Assembly: GCA_016717145.1 (NCBI GenBank)
Contig: JADKGD010000002.1
Location: 62,001 to 126,000, forward strand
DNA length: 64,000 bases
Source: Saprospiraceae bacterium
GTDB taxonomy: Bacteria > Bacteroidota > Bacteroidia > Chitinophagales > Saprospiraceae
Reading direction: 5' to 3'
The translations under genes were made by a program, and so were the position numbers. Shown in pieces: positions 9,791 to 18,851 of the stretch. The notes under the pieces were generated by a model. The model worked only from the letters and a program-made list of their open reading frames with translations. It did no database searches and was not told where the DNA came from. Numbering within the stretch: the stretch's first letter is position 1; each line of letters opens with the position of its first letter.

Positions 9791-10827
9791 TTTACCTTTA
9801 AATATGCTTTAGCCAGAGAAAGGCCTTTGATCTGGAGGTCGACATATTCCTGTAGCGATTCGTAGGAATCCATGGCATATTTTAAAAACCCTGATGCATG
9901 ACCATAGATAGAGGGAATATTTAGTTTTTGAGTATAATAATATCCATCCAAAAAGTCATTGACACCACCTGAAACTATAATTTGTTTACATAGAAAAGAT
10001 GCATTTGATGAGTCAATCAATTGATTGACCATTTCAACCATTTCGCCTGCACTATGACCTACAAAGGCAAGTTTACTATAATTTTTAGTCGCAATTTCTG
10101 AAGATCTTAATATTTCGAGAAGGGCAAAATTAGTGCCTCCGTTTGCTCCGAAATCCAAGGCCTGAATAGGCAATTTTAATAGCGCTTCTATACTTCTGAT
10201 GCCCATGCCCTGGCCCACTTCTTTGACTATTATAGCGCATTTCACTTTTTCTATTATGCGCTGAATAGTCACAATGGGGGCAACATCAAATTTGTCACCT
10301 TCCGGTTGAAGCCATTCTTGCATTGGATTGACGTGAATAATCAGTCCATCACATTCAAGTTTTTTTATTATTTCAGCAATTCTATGTGTTTCATTATGTT
10401 TAATAAGGTATTCTAATTGTGCAATACCCAAATTAATGAACAAAGGCTGCTCACCAATATATTTCCTGACATTAAAGTCTTCCAGATACTCGTCACTATA
10501 TAAAAGTTGTCGGCATGATCCCAATCCCATCCCCAAACCAAATTCACCACAAACTTTAGCTAAATTTATATTTATGGTTTTAGCCATTGAAGTACCACCG
10601 GTCATACTGGAAACCCAAATAGGTGCTTTGAAGTTTTTACCCAAAAATTGTATGGTTAAATTATCAGTATTGCTTGGGTGCGCTGCAAAAATGGGCTCGT
10701 AATAAAATCTATCGTCAATATCCCTTGAATCAATCCTGGACTCAAATGCCAGTTTAATATGGTCTTTCTTCCGATCAGAAGCACCTGAGTCCTCTTTATC
10801 AGAACTTAATCCACCAGGGTTTTCCAT
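9787..10827 (-). CDS. fni: Type 2 isopentenyl-diphosphate delta-isomerase (FMN)
   Basis: A 346-residue FMN-dependent TIM-barrel enzyme that interconverts isopentenyl and dimethylallyl diphosphate. Diagnostic segments are APIWVSSMTGGTSMAKTINI (about 70-89), GLGMGLGSCRQLL (about 96-108), HVNPMQEWLQPEGD (about 160), VKEVGQGMG (about 200) and LDFGANGGTNFALLE (about 225). It lies directly upstream of, and overlaps, the HMG-CoA reductase gene. A good promoter sits at 10860-10867. Its presence with HMG-CoA reductase supports the mevalonate pathway. Confidence 0.95.
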   Translation of the reverse strand: MENPGGLSSDKEDSGASDRKKDHIKLAFESRIDSRDIDDRFYYEPIFAAHPSNTDNLTIQFLGKNFKAPIWVSSMTGGTSMAKTININLAKVCGEFGLGMGLGSCRQLLYSDEYLEDFNVRKYIGEQPLFINLGIAQLEYLIKHNETHRIAEIIKKLECDGLIIHVNPMQEWLQPEGDKFDVAPIVTIQRIIEKVKCAIIVKEVGQGMGIRSIEALLKLPIQALDFGANGGTNFALLEILRSSEIATKNYSKLAFVGHSAGEMVEMVNQLIDSSNASFLCKQIIVSGGVNDFLDGYYYTQKLNIPSIYGHASGFLKYAMDSYESLQEYVDLQIKGLSLAKAYLKVK

Positions 10828-10859
10828 TAATTATTATTTAAAAATCAAAAAATAGTTGT

Positions 10860-10893
10860 CAAAAGTAAGTAAAATCTAATTTATAATACCAAA
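10860..10893 (-). promoter_or_regulatory. Bacteroidota-type promoter for fni and HMG-CoA reductase
   Basis: On the minus strand there is TACTTTTG (10867-10860), a perfect TAnnTTTG -7 element, preceded by TTTG (10893-10890) with a 22-base spacer. This fits the -33/-7 spacing known for Bacteroidota. Predicted start of transcription is near 10853, about 25 bases before the fni ATG. Confidence 0.6.
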
Positions 10894-10896
10894 TTT

Positions 10897-10946
10897 GCAA
10901 AACAAAGAAATCCTATAATGGTTTTGCAATTCCCCCTCAGCAAAAC
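10897..10946. repeat. Three GCAAAAC motifs in alternating orientation
   Basis: GCAAAAC at 10897-10903, its reverse complement GTTTTGC at 10921-10927, and GCAAAAC again at 10940-10946, all between the divergent fni and TPR genes. The last two form a 7-bp inverted repeat around a 12-base, C-rich loop. They lie just upstream of the fni -33 element, so an operator is possible. No known regulator was matched. Confidence 0.4.
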
Positions 10947-11030
10947 GTAGATTTATAAATTGAAAATTAATATTTTATATTCTGAAGCATTGCTTCAATT
11001 ATTTAGTTGTATTTGTATATTTTAACTGTT

Positions 11031-12203
11031 ATGAAATTTGGCAATAATATTTATAAACTTTGTTTTTGGTCAACCTGCTCAAAACTCATTTGGTCAGTTT
11101 TATTCCTTTATTGTATAAATGCCAAAGCACAGGAATCAACAAAAAGTACGGCAATTATTGAATATAATAAAGGTATTGAGTATTACAATAATAAAAATTA
11201 CGAAATGGCGGTGTCGTCATATTCAAGATCAATTGAATTAGATCCAACCTATGTTAAATCTTTTTATAATAGAGGTAATTGTAGAATCACCCAAAAAGAT
11301 TACATCGGTGCACTAAAAGATTTTGAACAAAGCATTAAGCTTGATCCTCAATTTGCCAAAGCATATTTGTTTAAAGGTTACACACAACTGTTGATGGAAG
11401 ATTTTAAAAGCTGTATTTCTACACTTACAGAGGCAATCATTAAAGACCCATCACTTACTAAAGCTTACATAAATAGGGGAACTGCCTACATGAAGTCAGG
11501 TAGTCCAGAAATGGCCATTGATGATTTTACAAAAGCTATTAAAGGAGGAGATCAGAGTTATGTAACTTACTTAAATCGTGGTATTTGTAAAATAAAAAAG
11601 GAAGATTATCAAGGTGCGTTGGCTGATTTGAATATGGCAGGTGATTTAAAACCGGACCAATTCGTAACGGCTACTGAAAAATCAAAAATATATTTAAAAT
11701 TAAACAAGTGGCAGGAGGCAATATCTGAAATCACTAATGTTATCAAAAAAAATCCATCTGATGCTGATTTATACCATAATCGGGGATATTCCAAATTAAT
11801 GCTGGAAGATCTTAATGGCGCCTATCTTGATTTTTCAATTTGTTTGCAAATGAACCCAGATCACATTAGTGCCTCTAAAAATAAAGCTATTACTTCGTTT
11901 AGACTGGGTAAGTTTGTTGATGCTGTGACGGACTATACAAATTTACTAAAAACAGATGGTAAAAATGCTGATTTGTATGCAAACAGAGGTACTTGTTACC
12001 TTGAAATTAAAGAATACGAAAAGGCTCTGGAAGATTTTTCTTACGCTATTGAACTGAAATCAGATTTTGCAGAAGCATACTTTAATCGGGCAAATACTTA
12101 TACAAAACTTCTTGACACAAAAAAAGCATGCAAAGATATTAAAGAATCGGTCAAATTAGGTTACGCACCAGCGCAGGCTCATGTAAATAATTTATGCAAT
12201 TAG
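11031..12203 (+). CDS. Exported TPR-repeat protein
   Basis: I use the ATG at 11031; the open frame extends to a TTG at 11007. The 390-residue product starts with a hydrophobic signal-like segment ending near AKAQ. It then has about ten consecutive 34-residue tetratricopeptide repeats, for example AIIEYNKGIEYYNNKNYEMA, SFYNRGNCRITQKDYIGALK and DLYANRGTCYLEIKEYEKAL. The last repeat ends with an SEL1-like turn near the C-terminus. No enzymatic domain is present. It is a periplasmic or outer-membrane protein-interaction scaffold by inference. It is divergent from fni and convergent with the next gene. Confidence 0.85.
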   Translation: MKFGNNIYKLCFWSTCSKLIWSVLFLYCINAKAQESTKSTAIIEYNKGIEYYNNKNYEMAVSSYSRSIELDPTYVKSFYNRGNCRITQKDYIGALKDFEQSIKLDPQFAKAYLFKGYTQLLMEDFKSCISTLTEAIIKDPSLTKAYINRGTAYMKSGSPEMAIDDFTKAIKGGDQSYVTYLNRGICKIKKEDYQGALADLNMAGDLKPDQFVTATEKSKIYLKLNKWQEAISEITNVIKKNPSDADLYHNRGYSKLMLEDLNGAYLDFSICLQMNPDHISASKNKAITSFRLGKFVDAVTDYTNLLKTDGKNADLYANRGTCYLEIKEYEKALEDFSYAIELKSDFAEAYFNRANTYTKLLDTKKACKDIKESVKLGYAPAQAHVNNLCN

Positions 12204-12264
12204 GATTTATGTACTAGTATATTAATTTTACTTTTTGTGTAATAATATTTGTTTTGGTCAATAA

Positions 12265-13767
12265 CTATTTATTTTTTTTCAGCATCTCAAGGATCAGTTC
12301 CCATAAATAATCATATGGAATAATTTCAATTTGTGCACTTTTTTCTTCAGTTGCTATTTTCGCATTGTTAAGTTTTTTTCTTAAATCATTGGTGTAGGTT
12401 TGTGTTCTGACAGGGTGAAAATCAGCTTTAATGGCAAGAAGTAACATTTTAATAAAACAGTTAGATCTGAATGTTTCATCATTTCTTAAATACCTGTAAG
12501 TATATTGATTAAGTCCGTCAATCCTATCGATAACTTTATTGTATTTACGATCAAGTATCAGAAAAAGAATTTGTATCACTATAATTGTAATATTTTGACC
12601 GGATTTATTCTTTGAATAAAAAGGTACACTATTCATAAATTTTGAAATGACAAATGGTTTAAGCTTTTTCGAATCCTCCACACTTAGCGTAATCTTACCC
12701 ATCCTGATTAAAAAATGTAAATACGCTTCTCTTATTATCCATTGTTCTCTGAATAATGATGTTTTTGAAAGATTTTTGTTATTCAGCACTTCTAAGGAAA
12801 GCTTTATAAGTTCCGGGTAATTTCTACTGTTTATAAGATTTAAATAATATAGACTCGTAGAATAAAACCAACTTCTGCTTCCAGGTGTTAAAATATCAAA
12901 AACTTCTATAAACCATTTATTTGCTTTCTCATATTCCCTTAAATGAAAGTAAGATAAGGCAATGTTTCTTTTACTTTGGTACAATCCGAACAAGTCCTTG
13001 CCTGGAGCTCCAAGATTTACTTGTAAGGATTCTTTTGCGGTATCAAGGGCTTTTGAATATTGGGATGTTGATGCATAATAAAAATATGTAAGGTCAAATG
13101 TTAATGAATAAATGGTTGCTGAATAATATTTCTCTTTTAATTCGTTCATTTTAATAATCATAGTTTCCATTTCGATAAGTTGGTTTTTGTTAAAACAACC
13201 ATCATTAGCCAGATACATATTTGAAATAATTGCATTACAACGTTCTATATAATTCTGTGCAGCGAAAATTTCAAGATAGTAATCAATACTTTGCATATAA
13301 TATTTCATCTTCTTGCCATTCGGTTCTACATAACTATAATGTTTGCAAAGACTATTCATTAACATAAGAACATAATCAATAATTGAATATTTAATAGCCA
13401 ATTTTAAAGTTTTTTCCATCAATAAAATGGACGCTTTTCTTTGGCTATTTTTTAAAAGGGTTTGTGCAACTGTCGTAAATTTTGATACTACAATTGATGC
13501 ATTGTCGCTTGTTTTTAAATTATGTTCATTGGAAGCTGCCATAAAAATATCATTTAGCAACTTCTCCTCCATTCGATATTTTAATGACTTATAAGCTTGA
13601 CTTTTGTTCTTTTTTTCATAAAGTAACTTACATGCTATTTCATCGGTCAATTGACTATTTTCATTTAATAGCGTTTCAAATTGTTTTAACTTTTCTGAAT
13701 ATTCATAAGTATTATTCTTAATACCTAAAGATTTTTTTAATTCATTTAATGCTAGTATTGTCTCCAT
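12265..13767 (-). CDS. Unrecognised 500-residue alpha-helical protein
   Basis: A single clean frame from the ATG at 13767 to 12265. There is no signal peptide and no transmembrane segment. The protein is rich in Lys, Asn, Leu and Tyr, with regularly spaced aromatic and leucine positions (for example FGLYQSKRNIALSYFHLREY and EKANKWFIEVFDIL around residues 260-290) that suggest degenerate TPR-like helical hairpins. No catalytic motif was recognised. It is monocistronic, flanked by the convergent TPR gene and by the 1 kb interval upstream of uppS. Cytoplasmic; function unknown. Confidence 0.75.
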   Translation of the reverse strand: METILALNELKKSLGIKNNTYEYSEKLKQFETLLNENSQLTDEIACKLLYEKKNKSQAYKSLKYRMEEKLLNDIFMAASNEHNLKTSDNASIVVSKFTTVAQTLLKNSQRKASILLMEKTLKLAIKYSIIDYVLMLMNSLCKHYSYVEPNGKKMKYYMQSIDYYLEIFAAQNYIERCNAIISNMYLANDGCFNKNQLIEMETMIIKMNELKEKYYSATIYSLTFDLTYFYYASTSQYSKALDTAKESLQVNLGAPGKDLFGLYQSKRNIALSYFHLREYEKANKWFIEVFDILTPGSRSWFYSTSLYYLNLINSRNYPELIKLSLEVLNNKNLSKTSLFREQWIIREAYLHFLIRMGKITLSVEDSKKLKPFVISKFMNSVPFYSKNKSGQNITIIVIQILFLILDRKYNKVIDRIDGLNQYTYRYLRNDETFRSNCFIKMLLLAIKADFHPVRTQTYTNDLRKKLNNAKIATEEKSAQIEIIPYDYLWELILEMLKKNK

Positions 13768-14030
13768 AAGGTAATTTTAACTCACATAATTTGCTGTATA
13801 TTAGCTAATTATGAAATTTAATAGTGTCAATTGATAGATATTACCATAAAATAATATTTGTCAAACTGTTACAAATTGTAAATAGAAAAATTCTCATTTT
13901 TGTGTTATAATTTTATCATCTCAATTATTCAATATTATAAATTTTCAATACAAAGATAATATTTTTATTTGTTTGTAGCATTTTGGTTCTGATTTAAATT
14001 TTTATTACCTTGATTTATAATATAATACGA
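13768..14030. other. AT-rich intergenic region, first part of a 1 kb gene-poor interval
   Basis: Very AT-rich sequence upstream of the helical-protein gene. No ORF or stable hairpin was seen. It leads into the inverted repeat at 14031-14060. Confidence 0.5.
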
Positions 14031-14060
14031 TAATAATGTATGTAAAATCATACATTATTA
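14031..14060. repeat. Perfect 12-bp inverted repeat, possible operator
   Basis: TAATAATGTATG (14031-14042) and its exact reverse complement (14049-14060) are separated by six bases, TAAAAT. There is no T-run on either side suited to a terminator. It lies 50 bp upstream of the promoter element at 14110. A dyad of this size fits a homodimeric repressor site, but no regulator gene is adjacent. Confidence 0.5.
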
Positions 14061-14099
14061 ATTGAATATAATTGTGTTAAACTGTTAAGTAATGTGCTT

Positions 14100-14159
14100 C
14101 ATTTTGATTTACATTTGTGTATAATTTATATTGTAAACAAATAAAAATAAATCAAAATG
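14100..14159. repeat. Second perfect 12-bp inverted repeat, covering a -7 element and a start codon
   Basis: CATTTTGATTTA (14100-14111) is the exact reverse complement of TAAATCAAAATG (14148-14159). The spacer is 36 bases. The left arm touches the TACATTTG element (14110-14117) and the right arm ends in the ATG of the 21-codon ORF. If transcription starts near 14123 the left arm is not transcribed, so the symmetry would act on DNA. If it starts upstream, the RNA hairpin would sequester the start codon. Confidence 0.5.
14110..14117 (+). promoter_or_regulatory. Candidate -7 element TACATTTG
   Basis: A perfect TAnnTTTG match, 40 bases before the 21-codon ORF. No clear TTTG was found at the expected -33 distance, so this rests on one element only. 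Confidence 0.4.
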
Positions 14160-14222
14160 GAACTTTTAAGAATAATACTGACCCTTTTAGGAATCGTTGA
14201 AGACAACGACGAAGGTTTGTGA
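14157..14222 (+). CDS. Possible 21-residue peptide ORF
   Basis: ATG to TGA encoding MELLRIILTLLGIVEDNDEG plus a final Leu: a hydrophobic helix of about 13 residues with an acidic tail. It is the only short ORF in the interval with a promoter-like element at a sensible distance. It is followed after about 40 bases by a GC-rich hairpin. It could be a leader peptide, a small membrane peptide or chance. Conservation of the peptide, which cannot be tested here, would decide. Confidence 0.3.
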   Translation: MELLRIILTLLGIVEDNDEGL

Positions 14223-14262
14223 TCTTTTTTAAAATATATTTTTATTCTCAACAACGGGTGCG

Positions 14263-14315
14263 TATGGGGGGTGGACCAGTGACCGCCAGGGAGCTTAAGC
14301 CCTCCATAGCTTTTT
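14263..14315 (+). ncRNA. GC-rich hairpin with alternative folds and T-run
   Basis: An island of GC in AT-rich DNA. TATGGGGGG (14263-14271) pairs with CCCTCCATA (14300-14308) in a 9-bp stem with one G.U pair. This is extended by TGG 14272-14274 with CCA 14286-14288, and followed by GCTTTTT (14309-14315). A competing fold uses GGTGG/CCGCC (14270-14274 with 14283-14287) and AGGG/CCCT (14288-14291 with 14300-14303). It could be an intrinsic terminator or the 3' end of a small RNA starting near 14123. It matches no RNA family I know. Confidence 0.4.
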
Positions 14316-14740
14316 AAACTTAAATTGAATAAAGAGTTTTATTGTAATGAAATACAATTAAAACCCGTATTAAAATCTTAAATCAGATATTCTTGTATAA
14401 GTTTATATTGTCCGTCTACATCATTTTAAATGTTCTTTTGTTACTTTGCTGTCTTGTGCATTGAATTAGGGTTTGAATGTGAAAAAGTCATTCTCTCAGA
14501 AACTCGTTTTTGCCTATTTCCTATCATAACAAAGCATTTTGGTCGCTTTTGGTCATATTGGCTGAGTCGTTTCTTAATTCTGGAGTCAACAATGGTTTAA
14601 TAGAAACCATATTTCATTAAGTATTTTGATATTTAAGGTAAAGCAGTTGTTTTTATCTTTGTTGCTGATTGGTTGGCTCCCTTACTTATTTAATAATCAA
14701 TTTATTACTGTTAAAAAGTGGAATAACGCCTATTCTTTAT
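14316..14740. other. Intergenic region upstream of uppS
   Basis: About 425 bases with no credible ORF on either strand. No repeat or hairpin strong enough to report was seen until the uppS promoter at 14741. Confidence 0.5.
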
Positions 14741-14748
14741 TACTTTTG
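14741..14748 (+). promoter_or_regulatory. -7 element upstream of uppS
   Basis: TACTTTTG followed by CACC, the usual Bacteroidota -7 context, 29 bases before the uppS ATG. Predicted transcription start is near 14755. A -33 element was not clear. Confidence 0.55.
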
Positions 14749-14777
14749 CACCACTTTTTGCAGATTTTATAAAATAG

Positions 14778-15539
14778 ATGCTAAATCCTAAAGACAAAAT
14801 TGACTTGAACAAGTTGCCTTCACACGTAGCCATAATTATGGATGGCAATGGTCGTTGGGCAAAAACCAAAGGTAAACCCAGGGTTTTTGGTCATAAAAGC
14901 GGGGTGACTTCTGTGAGAGAAGTTACAGAAGTTGCTGCTGAATTGGGCATTCAGTATCTTACGCTATATGCTTTTTCTACAGAAAATTGGTCAAGGCCTA
15001 CACTTGAAGTTAGCGCATTGATGACTTTACTTGTTGAAACTGTAAAACGCGAATTATCTTCATTAAATAAAAATAATATTAAACTTCAGGCGATTGGAGA
15101 CTTATCAAAATTACCTGAAAAAACCCGGAAAACTTTGCTGGAAGGTATCGCGCAAACAAACGAAAATACTAGAATGACACTTATTCTCGCGCTCAATTAT
15201 TCCTCCAGATGGGAAATAGTTGAAGCTTCAAAAAAAATTGCACAACAAGTCATCAAAGGCAATCTTCTGATTGAAAATATTAATGAAGAAGTATTTTCCG
15301 ACAACCTCACCACCAAAGACATCCCTGATCCTGAACTCATGATAAGAACCAGTGGCGAACACCGAATTAGTAATTATTTGTTATGGCAGGCAGCTTACTC
15401 TGAATTGTATTTTACTTCTGTGTTATGGCCTGACTTTCGCAAAGACCACTTTTATGAGGCAATTCTCGATTTTCAGGGAAGAGAAAGAAGATTTGGTAAA
15501 ACAAGTGAACAATTAGGTTTGACAAAAAGCAACCCTTAA
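14778..15539 (+). CDS. uppS: Undecaprenyl (isoprenyl) diphosphate synthase
   Basis: A 253-residue cis-prenyltransferase that condenses isopentenyl diphosphate onto farnesyl diphosphate to make the lipid carrier for peptidoglycan. Family signatures are complete: AIIMDGNGRWAKTKGKPR (about 19-36, with the catalytic Asp), YLTLYAFSTENWSRP and the C-terminal RTSGEHRISNYLLWQAAYSE followed by WPDF. First gene of the uppS-bamA-ompH cluster common in Bacteroidota. It draws on the isoprenoid supply of the fni/HMG-CoA reductase operon nearby. Confidence 0.96.
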   Translation: MLNPKDKIDLNKLPSHVAIIMDGNGRWAKTKGKPRVFGHKSGVTSVREVTEVAAELGIQYLTLYAFSTENWSRPTLEVSALMTLLVETVKRELSSLNKNNIKLQAIGDLSKLPEKTRKTLLEGIAQTNENTRMTLILALNYSSRWEIVEASKKIAQQVIKGNLLIENINEEVFSDNLTTKDIPDPELMIRTSGEHRISNYLLWQAAYSELYFTSVLWPDFRKDHFYEAILDFQGRERRFGKTSEQLGLTKSNP

Positions 15540-15622
15540 GAAAACGTTAAAAAAAAAGACTTGAACAGCACAATATAATTTTAGTTCGTTCTGACAAAGC
15601 AAAAAATAATTCAAATTAGATT

Positions 15623-18229
15623 ATGACGATTTACATATATAGATTTCTTTTCCCAGTTTGTCTGATCTTTTGCTTGACTATGGTTGGGATAGGACAAAAT
15701 GAATTTGAAATAATGAGCTATAAGGAAAAAAAAACATACGAAATAGGTGGAGTTATTATTGTTGGAGCTGAAAACAGAGACCGAAATGCCATCAAATCTA
15801 TTGCAGGCATTAGAGAGGGTGGAAAAATTCAAATTCCGGGGCCTGCCATTCCTGCAGCAATCAAAGCTTTACTTAAATTGAGACTTTTTGATGATGTCCA
15901 AATCATCCAGGAGAAAATTGAAGGTGAAATCGTTTTTCTTAAAATTATACTTGTCGAAAGACCAATTCTTTCCAGATGGTCATACAAAGGCGTTAAAAAT
16001 TCTCAACACGAAGATTTGAATGACCTTGTAAAAAATATCATTACTAAGGGCGGTATTGTCACCGACGATCAGAAAGAACTAGCAAGACAAAAAATCAGAA
16101 ACTTTTATGTTGAAAAAGGAAAGCTTGACACTGAGGTGAAAGTGAGTGAATTTCCGGAAGAGGGAAAAACTGCTAATGTAAGGGTAGAGTTCGTGATCGA
16201 CACCAAAGATCGGGTTAAAGTTCAGGATATTATTATCGAAGGCAATAAAGCTTATTCTTCAAGGAAGTTGAGAAAAAAGATGTCAAAAACTAAGCGGAAA
16301 GGTACTTTTCTTAAAAAATCAAAGTTTATTCAAAAAGATTTTGAAGAAGACCTAAAAAGCATTACTAAATTTTACCATAGTGAGGGATATAAAAATATGG
16401 CTGTTGTGACAGACACATTTTATAGAAACAAGGATAAAAATGTGGTGATTAAAATAAATATTGATGAAGGTAAAAGACACTTTTTCCGCGATATAAAATG
16501 GAAAGGAAATTCTTTATATTCTGACGAGCAGCTTTATACCATCCTCGGTATTTCAAAAGGGGACGTTTACAATCCTGAACTTTTGCAAAACAGACTAAAA
16601 TTTAGTTTGGATGGTCGGGACATCTCTTCATTGTATCTTGATGACGGATATTTAGGATTTGATGTTACTCCTGTTGAAGTCGCTGTAGAAAGAGACTCTG
16701 TAGACATTGAAATGAGAATATTTGAAGGTCCCCAATTTACAGTTGAAAATGTTGTTATTACTGGAAATGATCGAACTAACGAACATATTGTGAGAAGAGA
16801 AATACGTACAAGGCCGGGTGAAAAATTCAGCAGATCTGATATAATCCGATCTCAAAGAGAAATCATAGCTCTTGGATATTTTAATCCTGAAGCCCTGGGT
16901 ATTAATACGCCTGTAAATCAATCAAGGGGAACCGTAAATATAGAATATAAGCTTGAGGAAAAACCCTCAGACCAATTGGAACTTTCCGCCGGTTATGGTG
17001 GATTCAGTGGTTTGATCGGAACTTTGGGTGTCGTTTTTAACAATTTTTCTATTGCAAATGCAAAAGACAAATCAACCTGGAGTCCATTACCACAGGGAGA
17101 TGGTCAAAAACTATCTCTTCGGGTTCAATCAAACAGTAGATTTTTTAAGTCATATAATTTTTCATTTACCGAGCCATGGTTAGGTGGTAAAAGACCTAGG
17201 TCGCTTACTATTGGAGCCGTACAAACTGCATTTGATTATTCTCTTTCAGGTCAAGGTAAATTAAAAATTACTCGAGGTTTTATAGGTATTGGGTCTCAAA
17301 TGAAGTGGCCCGATGATTTCTTTTCGTCAAATACTACTTTGAATATTGAAAATATCAATTTGGACAATTACAGGTCTGGTGGATTTGCTATAACAAAAGG
17401 AACATTTAATAATTTTAGTTTAAAACAAACTTTTACCAGGAGTAGTGTTAGTGATCCTCTATTTCCGAGAAGAGGATCTAAAGTTTCTGTATCTTTACAA
17501 ATAACTCCCCCATATTCTTTATTCAGGAAAACACAGTTTTTTATTCCTGACGCTGCTCAAAGACAAGCCATTATTGATGAATTGGTACTTACCAATGGTC
17601 CTGCAATGCCAATAACTGAGGCAGAAATTAATAGCAAAATTGCTGAATTATCAGATGCAAAAAAATTCCAATGGTTGGAATATCATAAATGGAAGATTAG
17701 TACTGAATGGTATTATAATATATTTGACAAAATGGTTGTTGCTGGTATTGCAAAATTTGGAATTTTGGGTTCCTTTAATAAAGACATAGGCATCCCTCCA
17801 TTTGAACGATTTGAGCTTGGAGGTGATGGTATCAATAACCAAAATGCCGGGCTACAGGGAAAAGAAATTCTAGCTTTACGGGGATATGCAACATCAGACA
17901 TTACAGGTAATGGTGTCCAGACAAGCAGTGGCGGTTTTCAGGGAGCTCCGATATTTAACAAATTTACGCTGGAACTTAGATATCCATTATCATTAAATCC
18001 AAATTCTACCATCTATCTGACAAGCTTTTTACAAGGTGGAAATGCATATAGAAGCTTTAAAGAATATAATCCATTCGATCTTAAGCGTTCAGCAGGATTT
18101 GGGGCTAGGGTGTTTTTGCCCATGTTTGGCTTGTTGGGATTTAATTATGGTTGGGGATTTGATAAGACAGTACAAACAGGCGGTAGCTTTGGCACATTTA
18201 ATATTGTATTAGGGTTTGAACCCGAATAG
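15623..18229 (+). CDS. bamA: Outer membrane protein assembly factor BamA
   Basis: An 868-residue Omp85 protein that inserts beta-barrel proteins into the outer membrane. It has a signal peptide at about 1-25. About five POTRA domains span roughly 35-440, with motifs such as VQDIIIEGNKAYSSRKLRKK and FTVENVVITGNDRTNEHIVR. A 16-strand barrel follows to the C-terminus. The conserved L6 loop motif is present as LRGYA (about 752). The protein ends in a Phe-rich beta signal (NIVLGFEPE). A roughly 50-residue insert around 640-680 lies in an extracellular loop. It is followed by the periplasmic chaperone gene ompH. Confidence 0.95.
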   Translation: MTIYIYRFLFPVCLIFCLTMVGIGQNEFEIMSYKEKKTYEIGGVIIVGAENRDRNAIKSIAGIREGGKIQIPGPAIPAAIKALLKLRLFDDVQIIQEKIEGEIVFLKIILVERPILSRWSYKGVKNSQHEDLNDLVKNIITKGGIVTDDQKELARQKIRNFYVEKGKLDTEVKVSEFPEEGKTANVRVEFVIDTKDRVKVQDIIIEGNKAYSSRKLRKKMSKTKRKGTFLKKSKFIQKDFEEDLKSITKFYHSEGYKNMAVVTDTFYRNKDKNVVIKINIDEGKRHFFRDIKWKGNSLYSDEQLYTILGISKGDVYNPELLQNRLKFSLDGRDISSLYLDDGYLGFDVTPVEVAVERDSVDIEMRIFEGPQFTVENVVITGNDRTNEHIVRREIRTRPGEKFSRSDIIRSQREIIALGYFNPEALGINTPVNQSRGTVNIEYKLEEKPSDQLELSAGYGGFSGLIGTLGVVFNNFSIANAKDKSTWSPLPQGDGQKLSLRVQSNSRFFKSYNFSFTEPWLGGKRPRSLTIGAVQTAFDYSLSGQGKLKITRGFIGIGSQMKWPDDFFSSNTTLNIENINLDNYRSGGFAITKGTFNNFSLKQTFTRSSVSDPLFPRRGSKVSVSLQITPPYSLFRKTQFFIPDAAQRQAIIDELVLTNGPAMPITEAEINSKIAELSDAKKFQWLEYHKWKISTEWYYNIFDKMVVAGIAKFGILGSFNKDIGIPPFERFELGGDGINNQNAGLQGKEILALRGYATSDITGNGVQTSSGGFQGAPIFNKFTLELRYPLSLNPNSTIYLTSFLQGGNAYRSFKEYNPFDLKRSAGFGARVFLPMFGLLGFNYGWGFDKTVQTGGSFGTFNIVLGFEPE

Positions 18230-18326
18230 TATTAATTATTAGTTAATATAAAAGATTTTAAAATTATTTTCAATCTATATTAGTTACTTTAACAAATTTA
18301 AAAACAATTCAAAAACGAATCAAAAA

Positions 18327-18833
18327 ATGAGACAGAACATTCTTAGTATGTTATTTTTGTTGGCAACATTGATGCCACTTCAAGCACAAAAATTTGGATT
18401 TATCAATACCCAGGAATTATTGGCCAGTATGCCCGATCTTAAAATCGCAGATGTTCAGGTACAGGCACTTCAAAATGAACTTTTAATTAAAGGAGAAGAT
18501 ATGGTGACCAAGTTTGAAGCAGATTATAAAGCATATATGACTGAAGTAAATGGAGGCACATTATCCAAAGTACAAATGCAACAAAAAGAAGAAGTTCTGG
18601 TTGCCAAACAGGATGAAATCAAGAAGTACGAAGCTGAAATACAACAAAAAGTTGGCGCAAAAAGAGAAGAATTATATAAACCTATTTTGGATAAAGTTAA
18701 ATCTGAAATTGAGAAACTAGGTAAAGAAGGTAGTTACACAATGATTTTTGATGGTAGCGCAGGAATGATACTTCATGCTGCAGAGACAGAAAATTTAATG
18801 TCTGCTTTGAAAGCCAAGCTTGGTGTAAATTAA
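18327..18833 (+). CDS. OmpH/Skp-family periplasmic chaperone
   Basis: A 168-residue exported protein with signal peptide MRQNILSMLFLLATLMPLQA. The rest is the Skp pattern: FGFINTQELLASMPD at the start of the mature protein, then a long coiled coil (about 50-120), and a final segment ending in YTMIFDG and the C-terminal strand. Skp trimers hold unfolded outer membrane proteins for BamA, and its place after bamA fits that role. A terminator follows at 18852. Confidence 0.9.
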   Translation: MRQNILSMLFLLATLMPLQAQKFGFINTQELLASMPDLKIADVQVQALQNELLIKGEDMVTKFEADYKAYMTEVNGGTLSKVQMQQKEEVLVAKQDEIKKYEAEIQQKVGAKREELYKPILDKVKSEIEKLGKEGSYTMIFDGSAGMILHAAETENLMSALKAKLGVN

Positions 18834-18851
18834 ATCCAAACAAATGATAAT

